64,000 nt of DNA from Nostoc linckia FACHB-104 (GCF_014696615.1 NZ_JACJQJ010000046.1:1-64000), one strand, 5' to 3'. Shown: positions 36,646 through 47,247, counted from the stretch's first letter. Translations and numbers: made by a program. The notes: generated by a model from the sequence alone, not told the origin.

Positions 36646-37797
36646 ATGGATCGACGGTCGTTTTTATTAGCCACAGGTACACTGGCAATTTCACAACTAC
36701 TTATTGGCTGTGGTGGAAGCAACCGGACGCAGCTGAAAGTACAGCTATTAAAAGGTTCCATACCTGGCCAGGTAGTTAATCAATTTCAGAAAAACTTGCA
36801 GCGACAGATAGAGTCTAAGTTTACTCCTGTCGATCAGATACAAGATTTATTTAAACAATTGCAAAATTGGCAAGAAAAGCCAAAAACTAGCGATGAGCAA
36901 GGATGGAGCAGATTTATCCCATTTCAGCAAAACCAAAAAACACCCGTAGCTGACTTAGTCACATTGGGAGATTATTGGCTGAAAGCGGCGATTCAACAAA
37001 ATCTAGTTGAGCCAATAAATCAAGGACAAATAAAACAGTGGTCGGCTGTAGAGGAAAAGTGGAAGCAACTAGTCACGCGCAACGACCAAGGTAATCCCGA
37101 TCCGCAAGGGAAAGTTTGGGCGGCTCCTTATCGCTGGGGTAATACAGTATTAATTTATGATCGCCAGAAGTTCCAAAAATTGGGATGGAAACCCCAAGAT
37201 TGGAGTGATTTGTGGCGAGAGGAATTGCGATCGCACATTTCTCTACTCAATCACCCACGAGAAGTAATTGGTCTAGTTTTAAAGAAATTAGGAAAATCTT
37301 ACAATACCGAGAATCTTGACCAAGTACCAAACTTGGAAACAGAACTACGAACATTAAATCAACAAGTTAAATTTTATGATTCTCGAACCTACCTAGAACC
37401 CTTAATTGTTGGTGACACCTGGCTAGCGCTTGCTTGGTCTGAGGATGCAACACCAGTATTATTACGTTATCCCCAACTAGCAGCAGTTATCCCCCAATCG
37501 GGAACATCATTATGGGCAGATCTATGGGTACGTCCCAAAGGTGCTGTTAAAGATGATTTATTAAATAGCTGGATCGATTTTTGTTTACAACCCGCGATCG
37601 CTAAACAAATTGCGATTCTCACCAAAACTAACTCGCCAACTGCTACAAATATTGCAGCTTCAGATATTCAGGAACCATTGCTCAATCTTTTAGTGAATAA
37701 TCCTGCAGTTTTCGATAAAAGTGAATTTTTGCTCCCCTTATCTGACTCAGCAACAAAGCAATACGAAACTTTGTTTACCAAAATCAAGCAAGGATGA
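36646..37797 (+). CDS. Extracellular solute-binding lipoprotein (PotD-like)
   Basis: A 383-residue periplasmic binding protein of an ABC importer, similar in layout to spermidine/putrescine binding proteins. The N-terminus MDRRSFLLATG...LLIGCGG has a twin-arginine-like start and a lipobox with Cys at residue 22, so it is likely a lipoprotein exported by Tat. The body has VADLVTLGDYWLKAAIQQNL and KVWAAPYRWGNTVLIYDRQKF, typical of this fold. No permease or ATPase is adjacent, so the substrate is open. Confidence 0.82.
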   Translation: MDRRSFLLATGTLAISQLLIGCGGSNRTQLKVQLLKGSIPGQVVNQFQKNLQRQIESKFTPVDQIQDLFKQLQNWQEKPKTSDEQGWSRFIPFQQNQKTPVADLVTLGDYWLKAAIQQNLVEPINQGQIKQWSAVEEKWKQLVTRNDQGNPDPQGKVWAAPYRWGNTVLIYDRQKFQKLGWKPQDWSDLWREELRSHISLLNHPREVIGLVLKKLGKSYNTENLDQVPNLETELRTLNQQVKFYDSRTYLEPLIVGDTWLALAWSEDATPVLLRYPQLAAVIPQSGTSLWADLWVRPKGAVKDDLLNSWIDFCLQPAIAKQIAILTKTNSPTATNIAASDIQEPLLNLLVNNPAVFDKSEFLLPLSDSATKQYETLFTKIKQG

Positions 37798-37983
37798 AAT
37801 CAATCGCCCTTATAATGTTCGCTAAAAGACTAGCTTGACAGCGGTAAATAACTAATTAGGCGAAAATGATATCAAAGGATGTCTGACGGGCACAACATTG
37901 TTGTGTCCTGTCTAACTAGTAATTACTGACAAATGCCGATGCTGTAAATTCTTGAGATGGGATATAATGCTGCTTCAAAGTCT

Positions 37984-37997
37984 GTAACTATTATTAC
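37984..37997 (+). promoter_or_regulatory. Candidate NtcA binding site
   Basis: GTA-N8-TAC matches the NtcA consensus exactly. A TAN3T box (TACGTT, 38022-38027) follows after 24 bases, close to the 22-24 spacing of NtcA-activated promoters, and the next start codon is at 38048. Such 6-base matches occur by chance about once in 4 kb. Confidence 0.45.
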
Positions 37998-38047
37998 TAA
38001 GTAATCACAGCTATTATTGACTACGTTAACCTAAGGTGTGACTAACT

Positions 38048-38317
38048 ATGCAATTAAACGATTATCAAAAAAAAGTAGAGGCAACTAATAATGATAGTGA
38101 TTATAACTATGAAGTAAAAATATCCTCCACAGCAGGAATGGTATTAACACAAGCTGAGGAGATTAACGAAATGATAGACAAATTATTGGTAGATTTCAAG
38201 CCAATAGACCGCGAAAAACTCACTAAAAAATTAAGCGGGCTTTTATATTGGACTGTAGTATTAATGACTCACTTTGATGTAAATATTGAGGATATTGCTA
38301 AAAGGTCTCTTGATTGA
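38048..38317 (+). CDS. MazG-like (NTP pyrophosphohydrolase fold) protein, degenerate
   Basis: An 89-residue protein that resembles the MazG-like all-alpha fold: MQLNDYQKKV start, EEINEMIDKLL helix, EKLTKKLSGLLYWTVVLMTHF and VNIEDIAKRSLD end. In active relatives the second motif is ELGDVLWY with Glu and Asp metal ligands; here it is KLSGLLYW, so both ligands are lost and activity is doubtful. It lies just outside the nif genes behind an NtcA-like box. The family call is from pattern only. Confidence 0.6.
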   Translation: MQLNDYQKKVEATNNDSDYNYEVKISSTAGMVLTQAEEINEMIDKLLVDFKPIDREKLTKKLSGLLYWTVVLMTHFDVNIEDIAKRSLD

Positions 38318-38541
38318 AAAGGGAGGCTACAATAAATCTGAAATAATCTAATATTCAGGCTGACTTAGAAAAACTTTCATACAATATTTTTTGAGATTTT
38401 TTTGCTGAGCAAATCAGGTGAAACAAATCTAATTTGCATATTAATTTTTATCAATCTTTTGTAGGTAGCGAACCCTGATGATGAATTGGTGTGTTGCACT
38501 GTGCGACAACACACCCTACCGATTTATTCCAGAAATTTTGT

Positions 38542-38745
38542 TTAGGAAAGCCTTTTCGCTTCTACAGTCTGCGGTAATTGTAAAGGTTCTGATAAATTTG
38601 GAATTGCTAATTCCCAACCGTTTGCTAAGGTAAAAATTTTGCCTTCTGAACCCTCTGTTTGGCTGACCACTTCTTCTTCAAGGTCTTTTTTAGCAACATA
38701 AACTAATAACTGTCCAGCAGAATTCTGACGCAGCATTACTTTCAT
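38542..38745 (-). CDS. nifT: Nitrogen fixation protein NifT/FixU
   Basis: A 67-residue NifT with MKVMLRQ...LLVYVAKKDLEEEVV and the FTLANGWELAIP end that marks the family. Its role in nitrogen fixation is minor or unclear. The ATG overlaps the nifZ stop (ATGA), giving the order nifV-nifZ-nifT on the minus strand. Confidence 0.93.
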   Translation of the reverse strand: MKVMLRQNSAGQLLVYVAKKDLEEEVVSQTEGSEGKIFTLANGWELAIPNLSEPLQLPQTVEAKRLS

Positions 38746-39008
38746 TTAGCTTCCTCAACACTTTCTAATTCTTTTTTACGACAACCGACTATTACACCCT
38801 TTTCTATAAAATGCACCGCATAAATATAGGAAGTTTGCAAAAATGTACCAATACTAACGATGTAACCAATTTCTCCTTTTTTTGCTAATGTTTCCCCAAT
38901 ATCTTTTCCTGGGTAAGTGCCATCGTTACGAATTAATTTGCGAGTTCTGACTTTTGAGCCAATTTCAAATACTGGGGGTAAATCAAGTTCTAATTCGTCC
39001 AATTGCAT
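38742..39008 (-). CDS. nifZ: Nitrogen fixation protein NifZ
   Basis: An 88-residue NifZ, with the core FEIGSKVRTRKLIRNDGTYPG and KKGEIGYIVSIGTFLQTSYIYAVHF. In diazotrophs NifZ helps mature the P-clusters of the MoFe protein. It overlaps nifT and lies 66 bases after nifV; the gap (39034-39071) is filled by AAAATCC/AAAATCT heptamers. Confidence 0.93.
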   Translation of the reverse strand: MQLDELELDLPPVFEIGSKVRTRKLIRNDGTYPGKDIGETLAKKGEIGYIVSIGTFLQTSYIYAVHFIEKGVIVGCRKKELESVEEAK

Positions 39009-39074
39009 AGGATTTATATCAATTTAAAAACTCATCCAAAATCTAAAATCCAAAATCCAAAATCTAAAATTGAA

Positions 39075-40190
39075 TCACCTCTCAGATGGAACTAAACTCA
39101 AAAGTTCTTCTAGATTTAGGCTGCGTTTATGTTCTACAGATTGTTGTCGTACTGCATCTAAGATTGATTGGGTTTCATCGGGGTTTAAATTGATCCCTTG
39201 TTGCTGGAGTAAGTTAGCTACTAAATGCCGACCTGAATGTTTACCCACAACTAAGCGTCTTTCCCAACCTACTTCTTCTGGTGCAAAGGGTTCGTAAGTC
39301 ACAGGGTTTTGCAAAACGCCATGAGTATGAATTCCAGATTCATGAGCAAAGGTATTTTCACCCACGATCGCTTTCCAAGGAGGTACTGGACAACCTGATG
39401 CAGTTGCTACCATTCGCGAAAGTTCTAATAACCGAGTGGTATCAATTCCTAAATCGATTCCTTGGAGGCGTTTGAGCGCCATTACCACTTCTTCTAATGC
39501 GGCGTTACCAGCTCTTTCCCCCAAGCCGTTAACGGTTGTATTCACCGATAAAGCGCCAGCTTGCAACCCAGCTAAAGCATTTGCGGTTGCTAAACCGAAA
39601 TCATTATGGGTGTGCATTTCCACTGGGATTGATAAATACATCACCAATTGATGAACCCAAGTGTATGTAGTAAAGGGGTCGAGAATGCCGATAGTGTCGC
39701 AAAAGCGAAACCTGGACGCACCCCATTCTTGAGCATAAAGCGCTACATCTAAGAGGAATTTTTCATCGGCTCTAGAAGAATCTTCCCCGCCAACTGCTAC
39801 CCAAAGACCGCGATCGCGTGCGAAGCTAATTGCATCTTTGAGTTTTTTTAACATTAAGCGCCACTGTCCGTGAAACTTGGCAGCAATTTGAATTTCGGAA
39901 ACGGGAACAGATATATGTACGCGCTGCAACCCACAGGCGATGGAAGCCTGAATATCTGAGATATTCACACGGTTCCAACCTAAAAGTTGAGCTTGTAAAC
40001 CCAAGCGAGAAATTGCGGCGATCGCTTGGGTTTCCACTTCACCCATTGCAGGAATACCAACTTCTAATTCACCTACACCAATAGCGTCCAATAATTTAGC
40101 GATCGCGACTTTTTCCTCAACATTAAAGGCAACACCCGCAGCTTGTTCTCCATCTCGGAGTGTAGTGTCGTTAATCATGATCGCATTCAT
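39075..40190 (-). CDS. nifV: Homocitrate synthase NifV
   Basis: NifV condenses acetyl-CoA and 2-oxoglutarate to homocitrate, the organic ligand of FeMo-cofactor. The 371-residue protein has INDTTLRDGEQAAGVAF at the start (metal and substrate site of the DRE-TIM family), EMHTHNDFGLATANALAG, and NTTVNGLGERAGNA. The start at ATG 40190 is preferred to TTG 40199; a further Met four residues on is possible. It heads the minus-strand nifVZT group, opposite in direction to the main nif cluster. Confidence 0.94.
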   Translation of the reverse strand: MNAIMINDTTLRDGEQAAGVAFNVEEKVAIAKLLDAIGVGELEVGIPAMGEVETQAIAAISRLGLQAQLLGWNRVNISDIQASIACGLQRVHISVPVSEIQIAAKFHGQWRLMLKKLKDAISFARDRGLWVAVGGEDSSRADEKFLLDVALYAQEWGASRFRFCDTIGILDPFTTYTWVHQLVMYLSIPVEMHTHNDFGLATANALAGLQAGALSVNTTVNGLGERAGNAALEEVVMALKRLQGIDLGIDTTRLLELSRMVATASGCPVPPWKAIVGENTFAHESGIHTHGVLQNPVTYEPFAPEEVGWERRLVVGKHSGRHLVANLLQQQGINLNPDETQSILDAVRQQSVEHKRSLNLEELLSLVPSER

Positions 40191-40265
40191 AATGCCCAAT
40201 GCCTCTTGTATGTAGGATTTTAGATTTTAGCTGTGGAAGTAAATGCTGATGGCAATTTTAGATAT

Positions 40266-40526
40266 TTAATAATTGATTTCTGCCGTACAAGATTGTTCTA
40301 ACCAATCAAGTAATTCTTGCCGAGTCGCCAAAGAATGCTTGGCACTATTGCGAACCATAAGAGCTGCGATCGCATGATTAAACCCCACCATTACAGAATG
40401 ATCTGCTGGCGACCGACAGGGAATCATTAAATCTTGTAGGTGTTGATAAATCCGCCAGCGATCGCTAACAGGTATCTCGGAAATGTGTGTATTGAGTTTA
40501 CAAGTAGGAGGCTTAAACATAAGCAA
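40266..40526 (-). CDS. Asr1405/Asl0597 family protein
   Basis: An 86-residue protein of unknown function. It has VSDRWRIYQHLQDLMIPCRS and LATRQELLDWLEQSC, which match what I recall of the Asr1405/Asl0597 family. In Anabaena PCC 7120 the asr1405 gene lies near nifV1 (alr1407), so the synteny supports the call. It is 75 bases upstream of nifV on the same strand and may be co-transcribed. Confidence 0.8.
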   Translation of the reverse strand: MLMFKPPTCKLNTHISEIPVSDRWRIYQHLQDLMIPCRSPADHSVMVGFNHAIAALMVRNSAKHSLATRQELLDWLEQSCTAEINY

Positions 40527-41910
40527 AATGCCTGTAGAAAATTTCGATTCTTAATTATTTATGAGTCATGCTCAAAAATTTTAATTTATACCTATTCAAC
40601 AATCACTAATTAACTACTACACTTAAAAATCTATGTAGTATTGGCGAAAATTCTCGTTATTAAAGAAAACTGTACTCTTGTACAGACGCGATTAATCGCG
40701 TCTCTTTTGACTTCTAAGGCAGCGGTACTAGTCTATTTCTATCCTGCCCAGTTTATAAGAACTAGTTATACCAGGTGACTCTAACCATACCAGTGCATTC
40801 ATTAGCCTGTACTCAATTACTATCAATCCTGATTTCATCAGAATTTACAAGCAGAAAAAAAATTTTTTCCCCTAGGGTACTAGTATTTATCAAAGTCAAT
40901 AATCAGTACTTATTTATTTCAAAATGAAACCCCCATAAGGATTTGTCCGGATTTTGATTTTATTTGCTGAGATATAAATTTGTACTCATCTTAATGTTAG
41001 ATGAAAAGTATTGAACAATAATTGTCTGTATCTGAAGTTACGATTTCCTATGAATTGTTTTCCTGAAGCAGTTTGATGGGGCAAAAGCCTCAACGGGAGT
41101 AACCCCGTACATAATTAGCTCAACTTTGTGCTGATGTGCGCGAACACAAAATTTCCGCAAGTATGAAAACAGTGGTTCTGTATCTCATGACACGATTTTT
41201 GGTTAAGTTATTTTAAAATTAAATTTTTCCATGAGAAAAGTGTTATTTTGGATACGGAATTGAATTTCGCTTAACAACTGGGGCAGTGTTTGGTTAACTA
41301 CTCCAGTTATTTATCTCTCAAATACCCAAATAAATAGTGCTTTGGGTAGCGATAGAGCAATATTTGAGTACAGATAAAACACAACCAAAAAACACCTCAA
41401 ATTACACTCAAACTCTTGTTAGTGCTAGGTTCAAGGCGAGTACAGAAATACTTGAACCCCTTCATCATAAATACTCGTACCTAGTGCAGAAAATACTAGT
41501 ACCCATACCTAAAAACTTTTTTTAAAATTTTCGCAAAGCTTGGCAAGTATTAGTTTCACTTTTTGAGTACAAGCTTAATAAGTTTAATAAATTATAAAAA
41601 ACACTCACAACTTTCGCTTGTGAAGCTGCTGCTATAAATAAAACATGTAGCGCACAACACCCAAGGCACTAACAAAAATGTATCACTAAATACTGAATGC
41701 ACTAACCAAAACTCGACAGTTATAACTATCAAAAGTTGTAGCGAGAAGTGATTGAAGATGCGATATTAGCTGTTCCACATTAAATTTGCATATTTAATGA
41801 TGTGGATTTTTGACCGTTGACAGTTAACCGTTAACAGTCAACAAACTTGGCTGAGATTGAAAGCATCTTCCATAATGCCAGCCCCCAACTCTAATACGTA
41901 GCGAAATTCA
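40527..41910. other. 1.4-kb intergenic region upstream of nifB
   Basis: This divergent gap should hold the promoters of the asr1405-like/nifVZT side and of nifB. It contains a palindromic repeat (40677-40703), an exact GTA-N8-TAC at 41028-41041 without a well-placed -10 box, a GTTGACAGTTAACCG-type inverted pair (41813-41841), and several GTACC/GTACT clusters (41400-41515). A plus-strand frame at 41337-41525 shows no homology. nifB starts without a clear Shine-Dalgarno. Confidence 0.5.
40677..40703. repeat. Dispersed palindromic repeat, copy 2
   Basis: CTTGTACAGACGCGATTAAT... continuing to TCGCGTCT: a 20-base perfect palindrome with the same flank as copy 1 at 33778-33802, in inverted orientation. 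Confidence 0.75.
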
Positions 41911-43362
41911 ATGACACCACCTACAGGGCTTTTAACTTCTGCCACTACGGAGATAACAACTCAAGCCAAATCCGGCGGTTGTGGTTGCAGTAGCAAAACC
42001 GATACCACAACAAGTTTAGATGAAAAAATCCAGGCAAGGATTGCAAAACATCCTTGCTATAGCGAAGAAGCGCATCATCACTATGCGAGGATGCACGTTG
42101 CAGTAGCACCAGCTTGTAATATTCAATGCAACTATTGCAACCGCAAATATGACTGTGCAAACGAAAGTCGTCCTGGTGTTGTCAGCGAACTGCTCACACC
42201 AGAAGAAGCAGCGCATAAAGTTTTAGTGATTGCAGGCAAAATTCCCCAAATGACCGTTTTGGGAATTGCAGGCCCTGGAGATCCCCTCGCGAATCCAGAA
42301 AAAACTTTCCGCACCTTCGAGTTAATTGCCGAGAAAGCACCAGATATCAAGCTTTGCCTGTCAACTAACGGATTGATGCTTCCCGATTACGTGGATCGAA
42401 TAAAACAACTCAACATCGACCACGTCACCATAACTATTAATATGGTAGACCCCGAAATCGGAGCAAAGATTTATCCTTGGGTTCACTACAAACGCAAGCG
42501 CTATAGAGGGATTGAAGGTGTCCGCATTCTGCACGAAAAGCAGATGGAAGGATTACAAGCTCTGCAAGAAGCAGACATCCTTTGCAAAGTTAACTCGGTA
42601 ATGATTCCGGGAATTAACGACGAACATTTGGTAGAAGTCAACAAAGTCATTCGTTCCAAGGGCGCATTCCTCCACAATATTATGCCCCTGATTTCTGCCC
42701 CAGAACACGGCACTCACTTCGGTTTAACAGGTCAGCGTGGCCCCACATCTAAAGAATTGAAGGCAGTACAAGATAGCTGCTCTGGCAATATGAAGATGAT
42801 GCGCCACTGTCGCCAGTGTCGCGCCGATGCAGTGGGATTATTAGGTGAAGACCGCAGTCAAGAATTCACCAAAGAGAAATTCATGGAAATGGCTCCAGAA
42901 TATAATCTAGAGCAACGCCAAGAAGTCCATGCAGGTATCGAGAAATCGCAAAAAGAAATTCAAGCCGTCAAAGAAAAGGTAGTAGAGACATTACATACAA
43001 CATCTCTACAAGACAGACCAAAAATCTTAGTTGCAGTCGCTACCAAAGGCGGTGGTTTAGTTAACCAGCACTTCGGTCATGCTAAAGAGTTTATGATTTA
43101 CGAAGTCGATGGTAGCAGTGCTAAGTTTGTCGGTCATCGCAAGATTGACCATTATTGCCAAAGTGGATATGGCGAAGAAGCCACTTTAGACAACATTATT
43201 AATGCTATTTCCGATTGCAAAGCGGTTCTGGTGTCCAAAATAGGTCACTGTCCTCAAGAACAATTGCAGAAAGCTGGCTTACAGACCGTTGAAGCTTACG
43301 ACGTAATTGAAAAGGTTGCTTTGGAATTTTACGAGCAATGGATTTTAGGGAGTGGGGACTAG
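41911..43362 (+). CDS. nifB: Nitrogenase cofactor biosynthesis protein NifB
   Basis: NifB is the radical-SAM enzyme that makes the iron-sulfur core (NifB-co) of FeMo-cofactor. The 483-residue protein has a Cys-rich N-terminus (SGGCGCSS), the SAM cluster motif CNIQCNYC near residue 70, and from about residue 370 a NifX/NafY-like domain ([24 protein letters not shown]) that binds the product. The last residues LGSGD and the stop codon are encoded by the GGGAGTGGGGACTAG repeat, so the C-terminus was altered by repeat DNA. First gene of the main cluster. Confidence 0.96.
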   Translation: MTPPTGLLTSATTEITTQAKSGGCGCSSKTDTTTSLDEKIQARIAKHPCYSEEAHHHYARMHVAVAPACNIQCNYCNRKYDCANESRPGVVSELLTPEEAAHKVLVIAGKIPQMTVLGIAGPGDPLANPEKTFRTFELIAEKAPDIKLCLSTNGLMLPDYVDRIKQLNIDHVTITINMVDPEIGAKIYPWVHYKRKRYRGIEGVRILHEKQMEGLQALQEADILCKVNSVMIPGINDEHLVEVNKVIRSKGAFLHNIMPLISAPEHGTHFGLTGQRGPTSKELKAVQDSCSGNMKMMRHCRQCRADAVGLLGEDRSQEFTKEKFMEMAPEYNLEQRQEVHAGIEKSQKEIQAVKEKVVETLHTTSLQDRPKILVAVATKGGGLVNQHFGHAKEFMIYEVDGSSAKFVGHRKIDHYCQSGYGEEATLDNIINAISDCKAVLVSKIGHCPQEQLQKAGLQTVEAYDVIEKVALEFYEQWILGSGD

Positions 43363-43413
43363 GGAGTGGGGACTAGGGACTAGGGATTTGAGATGAGCAT
43401 TAAAAGAATTCTT

Positions 43414-43468
43414 ACCCAGTACCCAATACCCAATACCCAGTACCCAGTACCCAATCCCCAATACCCAA
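43414..43468. repeat. Tandem heptamer repeat between nifB and fdxN
   Basis: About seven units of ACCCA(G/A)T ending just before the AAGGAGG ribosome site of fdxN. The preceding GGGGACTAGGGAGT units at 43347-43386 are of related type. Confidence 0.9.
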
Positions 43469-43481
43469 AAGGAGGATAGTT

Positions 43482-43841
43482 ATGGGTTACAAGATTACCA
43501 GCCAATGTATTTCCTGTGGACGCTGTCAATCTTCATGTCCCACTGGTGCAATCAAAATTTCCACAGATGGTCACTACTGGATTGACTCTAGCCTTTGTAC
43601 AAACTGTTCTGGTGTTTATGCTGTAGCACAATGCGCTGCTGATTGTCCTAAACAAGATGTTTGCGTTCCCGCACCAACTGATTATTGGGAATGGTGGTTT
43701 GCTACTCACGATCGCCTAATAGGCAAGTTAACAGGAACATACCAAACAGATTACTGGGAACGCTGGTTTAATCTGTATTCTCAAAAACTTTCCGAGCAAT
43801 TATCTAAGCGCAAGCAAAAAGTGGTGAGTGTAGAAGCATGA
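43482..43841 (+). CDS. fdxN: Nif-linked 2[4Fe-4S] ferredoxin FdxN
   Basis: A 119-residue bacterial-type ferredoxin with cluster motifs CISCGRCQSSCPTGAI and CTNCSGVYAVAQCAADCPKQDVC, plus a Trp-rich C-terminal extension (DYWEWWFATHDRL...DYWERWF). It may carry electrons to NifB or nitrogenase. The gene is continuous, so the fdxN excision element known in Anabaena PCC 7120 is absent. A strong AAGGAGG lies seven bases before the ATG. Its stop overlaps the nifS start. Confidence 0.95.
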   Translation: MGYKITSQCISCGRCQSSCPTGAIKISTDGHYWIDSSLCTNCSGVYAVAQCAADCPKQDVCVPAPTDYWEWWFATHDRLIGKLTGTYQTDYWERWFNLYSQKLSEQLSKRKQKVVSVEA

Positions 43842-45034
43842 GTGTGATTTATTTAGATAACAATGCCACGACTAAGGTAGATGAGCAAGTTATACAGGCG
43901 ATGCTGCCCTACCTCACCGAGTTTTACGGTAATCCTTCTTCGATGCACAGCTTTGGCGGACAGGTAGGGAAAGCAGTTAGGGAAGCTAGGGCGCAAGTTG
44001 CATCCCTTTTAGGAGCCGAAGATTCCGAAATTATCTTCACCAGTTGCGGTACTGAAGGCAATAACGCAGCCATCAAAGCAGCTTTAGCAGCACAACCTGA
44101 AAAACGCCATATTATTACCACTCAGGTAGAACACGCAGCAATACTCAATGTCTGCAAACAACTAGAAAAACAAGGCTATACAGTTACCTACTTATCTGTA
44201 GATGATCAGGGACAAATCGACTTGATGGAACTAGAAGCCGCCCTCACTGGCAATACTGCTTTAGTTTCCACCATGTATGCCAACAATGAAACCGGCGTGA
44301 TTTTCCCCATCGAGCAGATTGGTTTACGGGCGAAAGATGCAGGTGCTATCTTCCATGTAGATGCAGTCCAGGCGGTAGGTAAAGTTCCCCTCAACCTCAA
44401 GACTAGCAGCATTGATATGCTCACCCTCTCCGGTCACAAACTCCATGCTCCCAAAGGGATGGGTGCATTGTATGTTAGACGCGGTGTGAGGTTCCGTCCC
44501 CTGTTAATTGGTGGACACCAAGAACGAGGACGCAGAGCAGGTACAGAGAACGTTCCCGGTATTATTGCTTTAGGCAAAGCTGCGGAATTAGCGCAAGTAC
44601 ATTTAAAAGATATACAACGGGAAAAAGCATTACGCGATCGCTTAGAAAAAGGTTTACTGGCTGCGATCGCTGACACTCAAGTTAATGGTCATCCCACTTC
44701 CAGATTACCCAACACCACCAATATCGGTTTCAAGTACATCGAAGGCGAAGCAATTTTATTATCCCTCAACCAATACGGCATCTGTGCATCTTCTGGTTCC
44801 GCTTGTACTTCTGGTTCTTTAGAACCCTCCCATGTTTTACGGGCAATGGGCTTACCATACACCATTCTGCACGGTTCGATTCGCTTCAGTCTTTCACGCT
44901 ACACCACTGAAGCCGAGATAGATAAAGTCCTTGAAGTCATGCCTCCAATTGTCGAACGCCTACGGGCTATCTCTCCATTCAACAACGACCAAGCTGATTG
45001 GCTGCAAGAAAGGTCAATGGTCATTAGTCATTAG
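43838..45034 (+). CDS. nifS: Cysteine desulfurase NifS
   Basis: NifS releases sulfur from cysteine for nitrogenase Fe-S clusters. The 398-residue PLP enzyme has the cofactor Lys in LSGHKLHAPKGMGAL (about 200-215), HVDAVQAVGK, and the catalytic Cys in SSGSACTSGSLEPSHVL. It starts inside the fdxN stop (ATGA), so the two are translationally coupled. Repeats of AAAGGAC follow its stop (45050-45078). Confidence 0.96.
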   Translation: MSVIYLDNNATTKVDEQVIQAMLPYLTEFYGNPSSMHSFGGQVGKAVREARAQVASLLGAEDSEIIFTSCGTEGNNAAIKAALAAQPEKRHIITTQVEHAAILNVCKQLEKQGYTVTYLSVDDQGQIDLMELEAALTGNTALVSTMYANNETGVIFPIEQIGLRAKDAGAIFHVDAVQAVGKVPLNLKTSSIDMLTLSGHKLHAPKGMGALYVRRGVRFRPLLIGGHQERGRRAGTENVPGIIALGKAAELAQVHLKDIQREKALRDRLEKGLLAAIADTQVNGHPTSRLPNTTNIGFKYIEGEAILLSLNQYGICASSGSACTSGSLEPSHVLRAMGLPYTILHGSIRFSLSRYTTEAEIDKVLEVMPPIVERLRAISPFNNDQADWLQERSMVISH

Positions 45035-45084
45035 TCATTGGTAAATGACAAATAACAAAGGACAAAGGACAAAGGACTAAATAA

Positions 45085-46011
45085 ATGTGGGAATATACGG
45101 ATAAGGTATTAGAACTTTTTTACAATCCCAAAAACCAAGGTGCAATAGAAAATAGTAACGAAGCAGGTGTAGCGGTGGTTTTTGGAGAGGTGGGCAGTAT
45201 TGCTTGCGGAGACGCTCTGAGACTGCATCTCAAGGTTGAAGTAGACAGCGATAAAATTCTTGATGCTCGGTTTCAGACTTTTGGTTGCACCAGTGCGATC
45301 GCATCTTCTTCGGCTTTGACTGAGTTAATTAAAGGTCTAACCTTAGATGAAGCTTTGAAAGTCACCAATAAAGAGATTGCCGAATATCTAGGCGGATTAC
45401 CAGAAGCCAAGATGCACTGTTCGGTGATGGGGCAAGAAGCTTTAGAAGCAGCGATTTTCAAATACCGAGGAATTCCGGTAGTTGCTCATGACGATGATGA
45501 AGGCGCATTGATTTGTAGTTGCTTTGGGATCAGCGAATCCAAGGTTCGCCGGGTGATTCAAGAAAACAGCCTCACTACTGCCGAACAAGTAACAAGCTAT
45601 ATCAAAGCGGGTGGCGGCTGCGGTTCTTGTCTAGCAAATATCGATGACCTAATCTCTGCGGTGCAAAAAGAATCAGCTATTGGTACTAGCTATAAATTAA
45701 GTACAAAAATTGCTGCAACTACCCAAGAACAATCCGCACGACCACTAACAACTGTCCAAAAAATCGCCTTGATTCAAAAGGTTCTAGACGAAGAAGTTAG
45801 ACCACTACTGATTGCCGATGGCGGAGATATTGAACTGTACGATGTGGATGGAGACCGGGTGCAAGTGATGCTACAGGGTGCTTGTGGTTCCTGCCCCAGT
45901 AGCACTGCAACCCTCAAAGTAGCAGTTGAAGCCAAATTACAAGAGCGTGTGAGCCAAAACCTACGAGTAGAAGCCGTTGACCCCATATTCAGCATCAGTA
46001 AGGGTCGTTAA
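45085..46011 (+). CDS. nifU: Fe-S cluster scaffold NifU
   Basis: NifU receives sulfur from NifS and assembles clusters for nitrogenase. The 308-residue protein has all three modules: an IscU-like N-terminus with its three Cys (GSIACGDAL, FGCTSAI, MHCSVM), a central BFD-type [2Fe-2S] domain (LICSCFGISE...GGGCGSC), and a C-terminal Nfu domain with CGSC (GACGSCPSSTATLK). It follows nifS by 50 bases. The gap to nifH has three ACCAATT units (46021-46045). Confidence 0.96.
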   Translation: MWEYTDKVLELFYNPKNQGAIENSNEAGVAVVFGEVGSIACGDALRLHLKVEVDSDKILDARFQTFGCTSAIASSSALTELIKGLTLDEALKVTNKEIAEYLGGLPEAKMHCSVMGQEALEAAIFKYRGIPVVAHDDDEGALICSCFGISESKVRRVIQENSLTTAEQVTSYIKAGGGCGSCLANIDDLISAVQKESAIGTSYKLSTKIAATTQEQSARPLTTVQKIALIQKVLDEEVRPLLIADGGDIELYDVDGDRVQVMLQGACGSCPSSTATLKVAVEAKLQERVSQNLRVEAVDPIFSISKGR

Positions 46012-47099
<1,088 letters not shown>

Positions 47100-47247
47100 G
47101 CTTACTCGTCAGCTAATTGTGGGCTGGGGTTAGCGAAAGAAGTAAATGGGTTGATGATTTAGACCCGTAAAGAACCCACTTTCTTACTTTTACTCCCTAC
47201 TCCCTATTCCCAAACTCTGCGATCGCAAGTAGTCAAGAGGATAAACT

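Noticed and set aside
41028-41041. Exact GTA-N8-TAC as an NtcA-activated nifB promoter
   Set aside because: No TAN3T box at 22-24 bases and more than 850 bases from nifB. About fifteen such matches are expected by chance in this window.
41337-41525. 62-codon frame upstream of nifB
   Set aside because: Non-ATG start, composition like the surrounding spacer, no homology.
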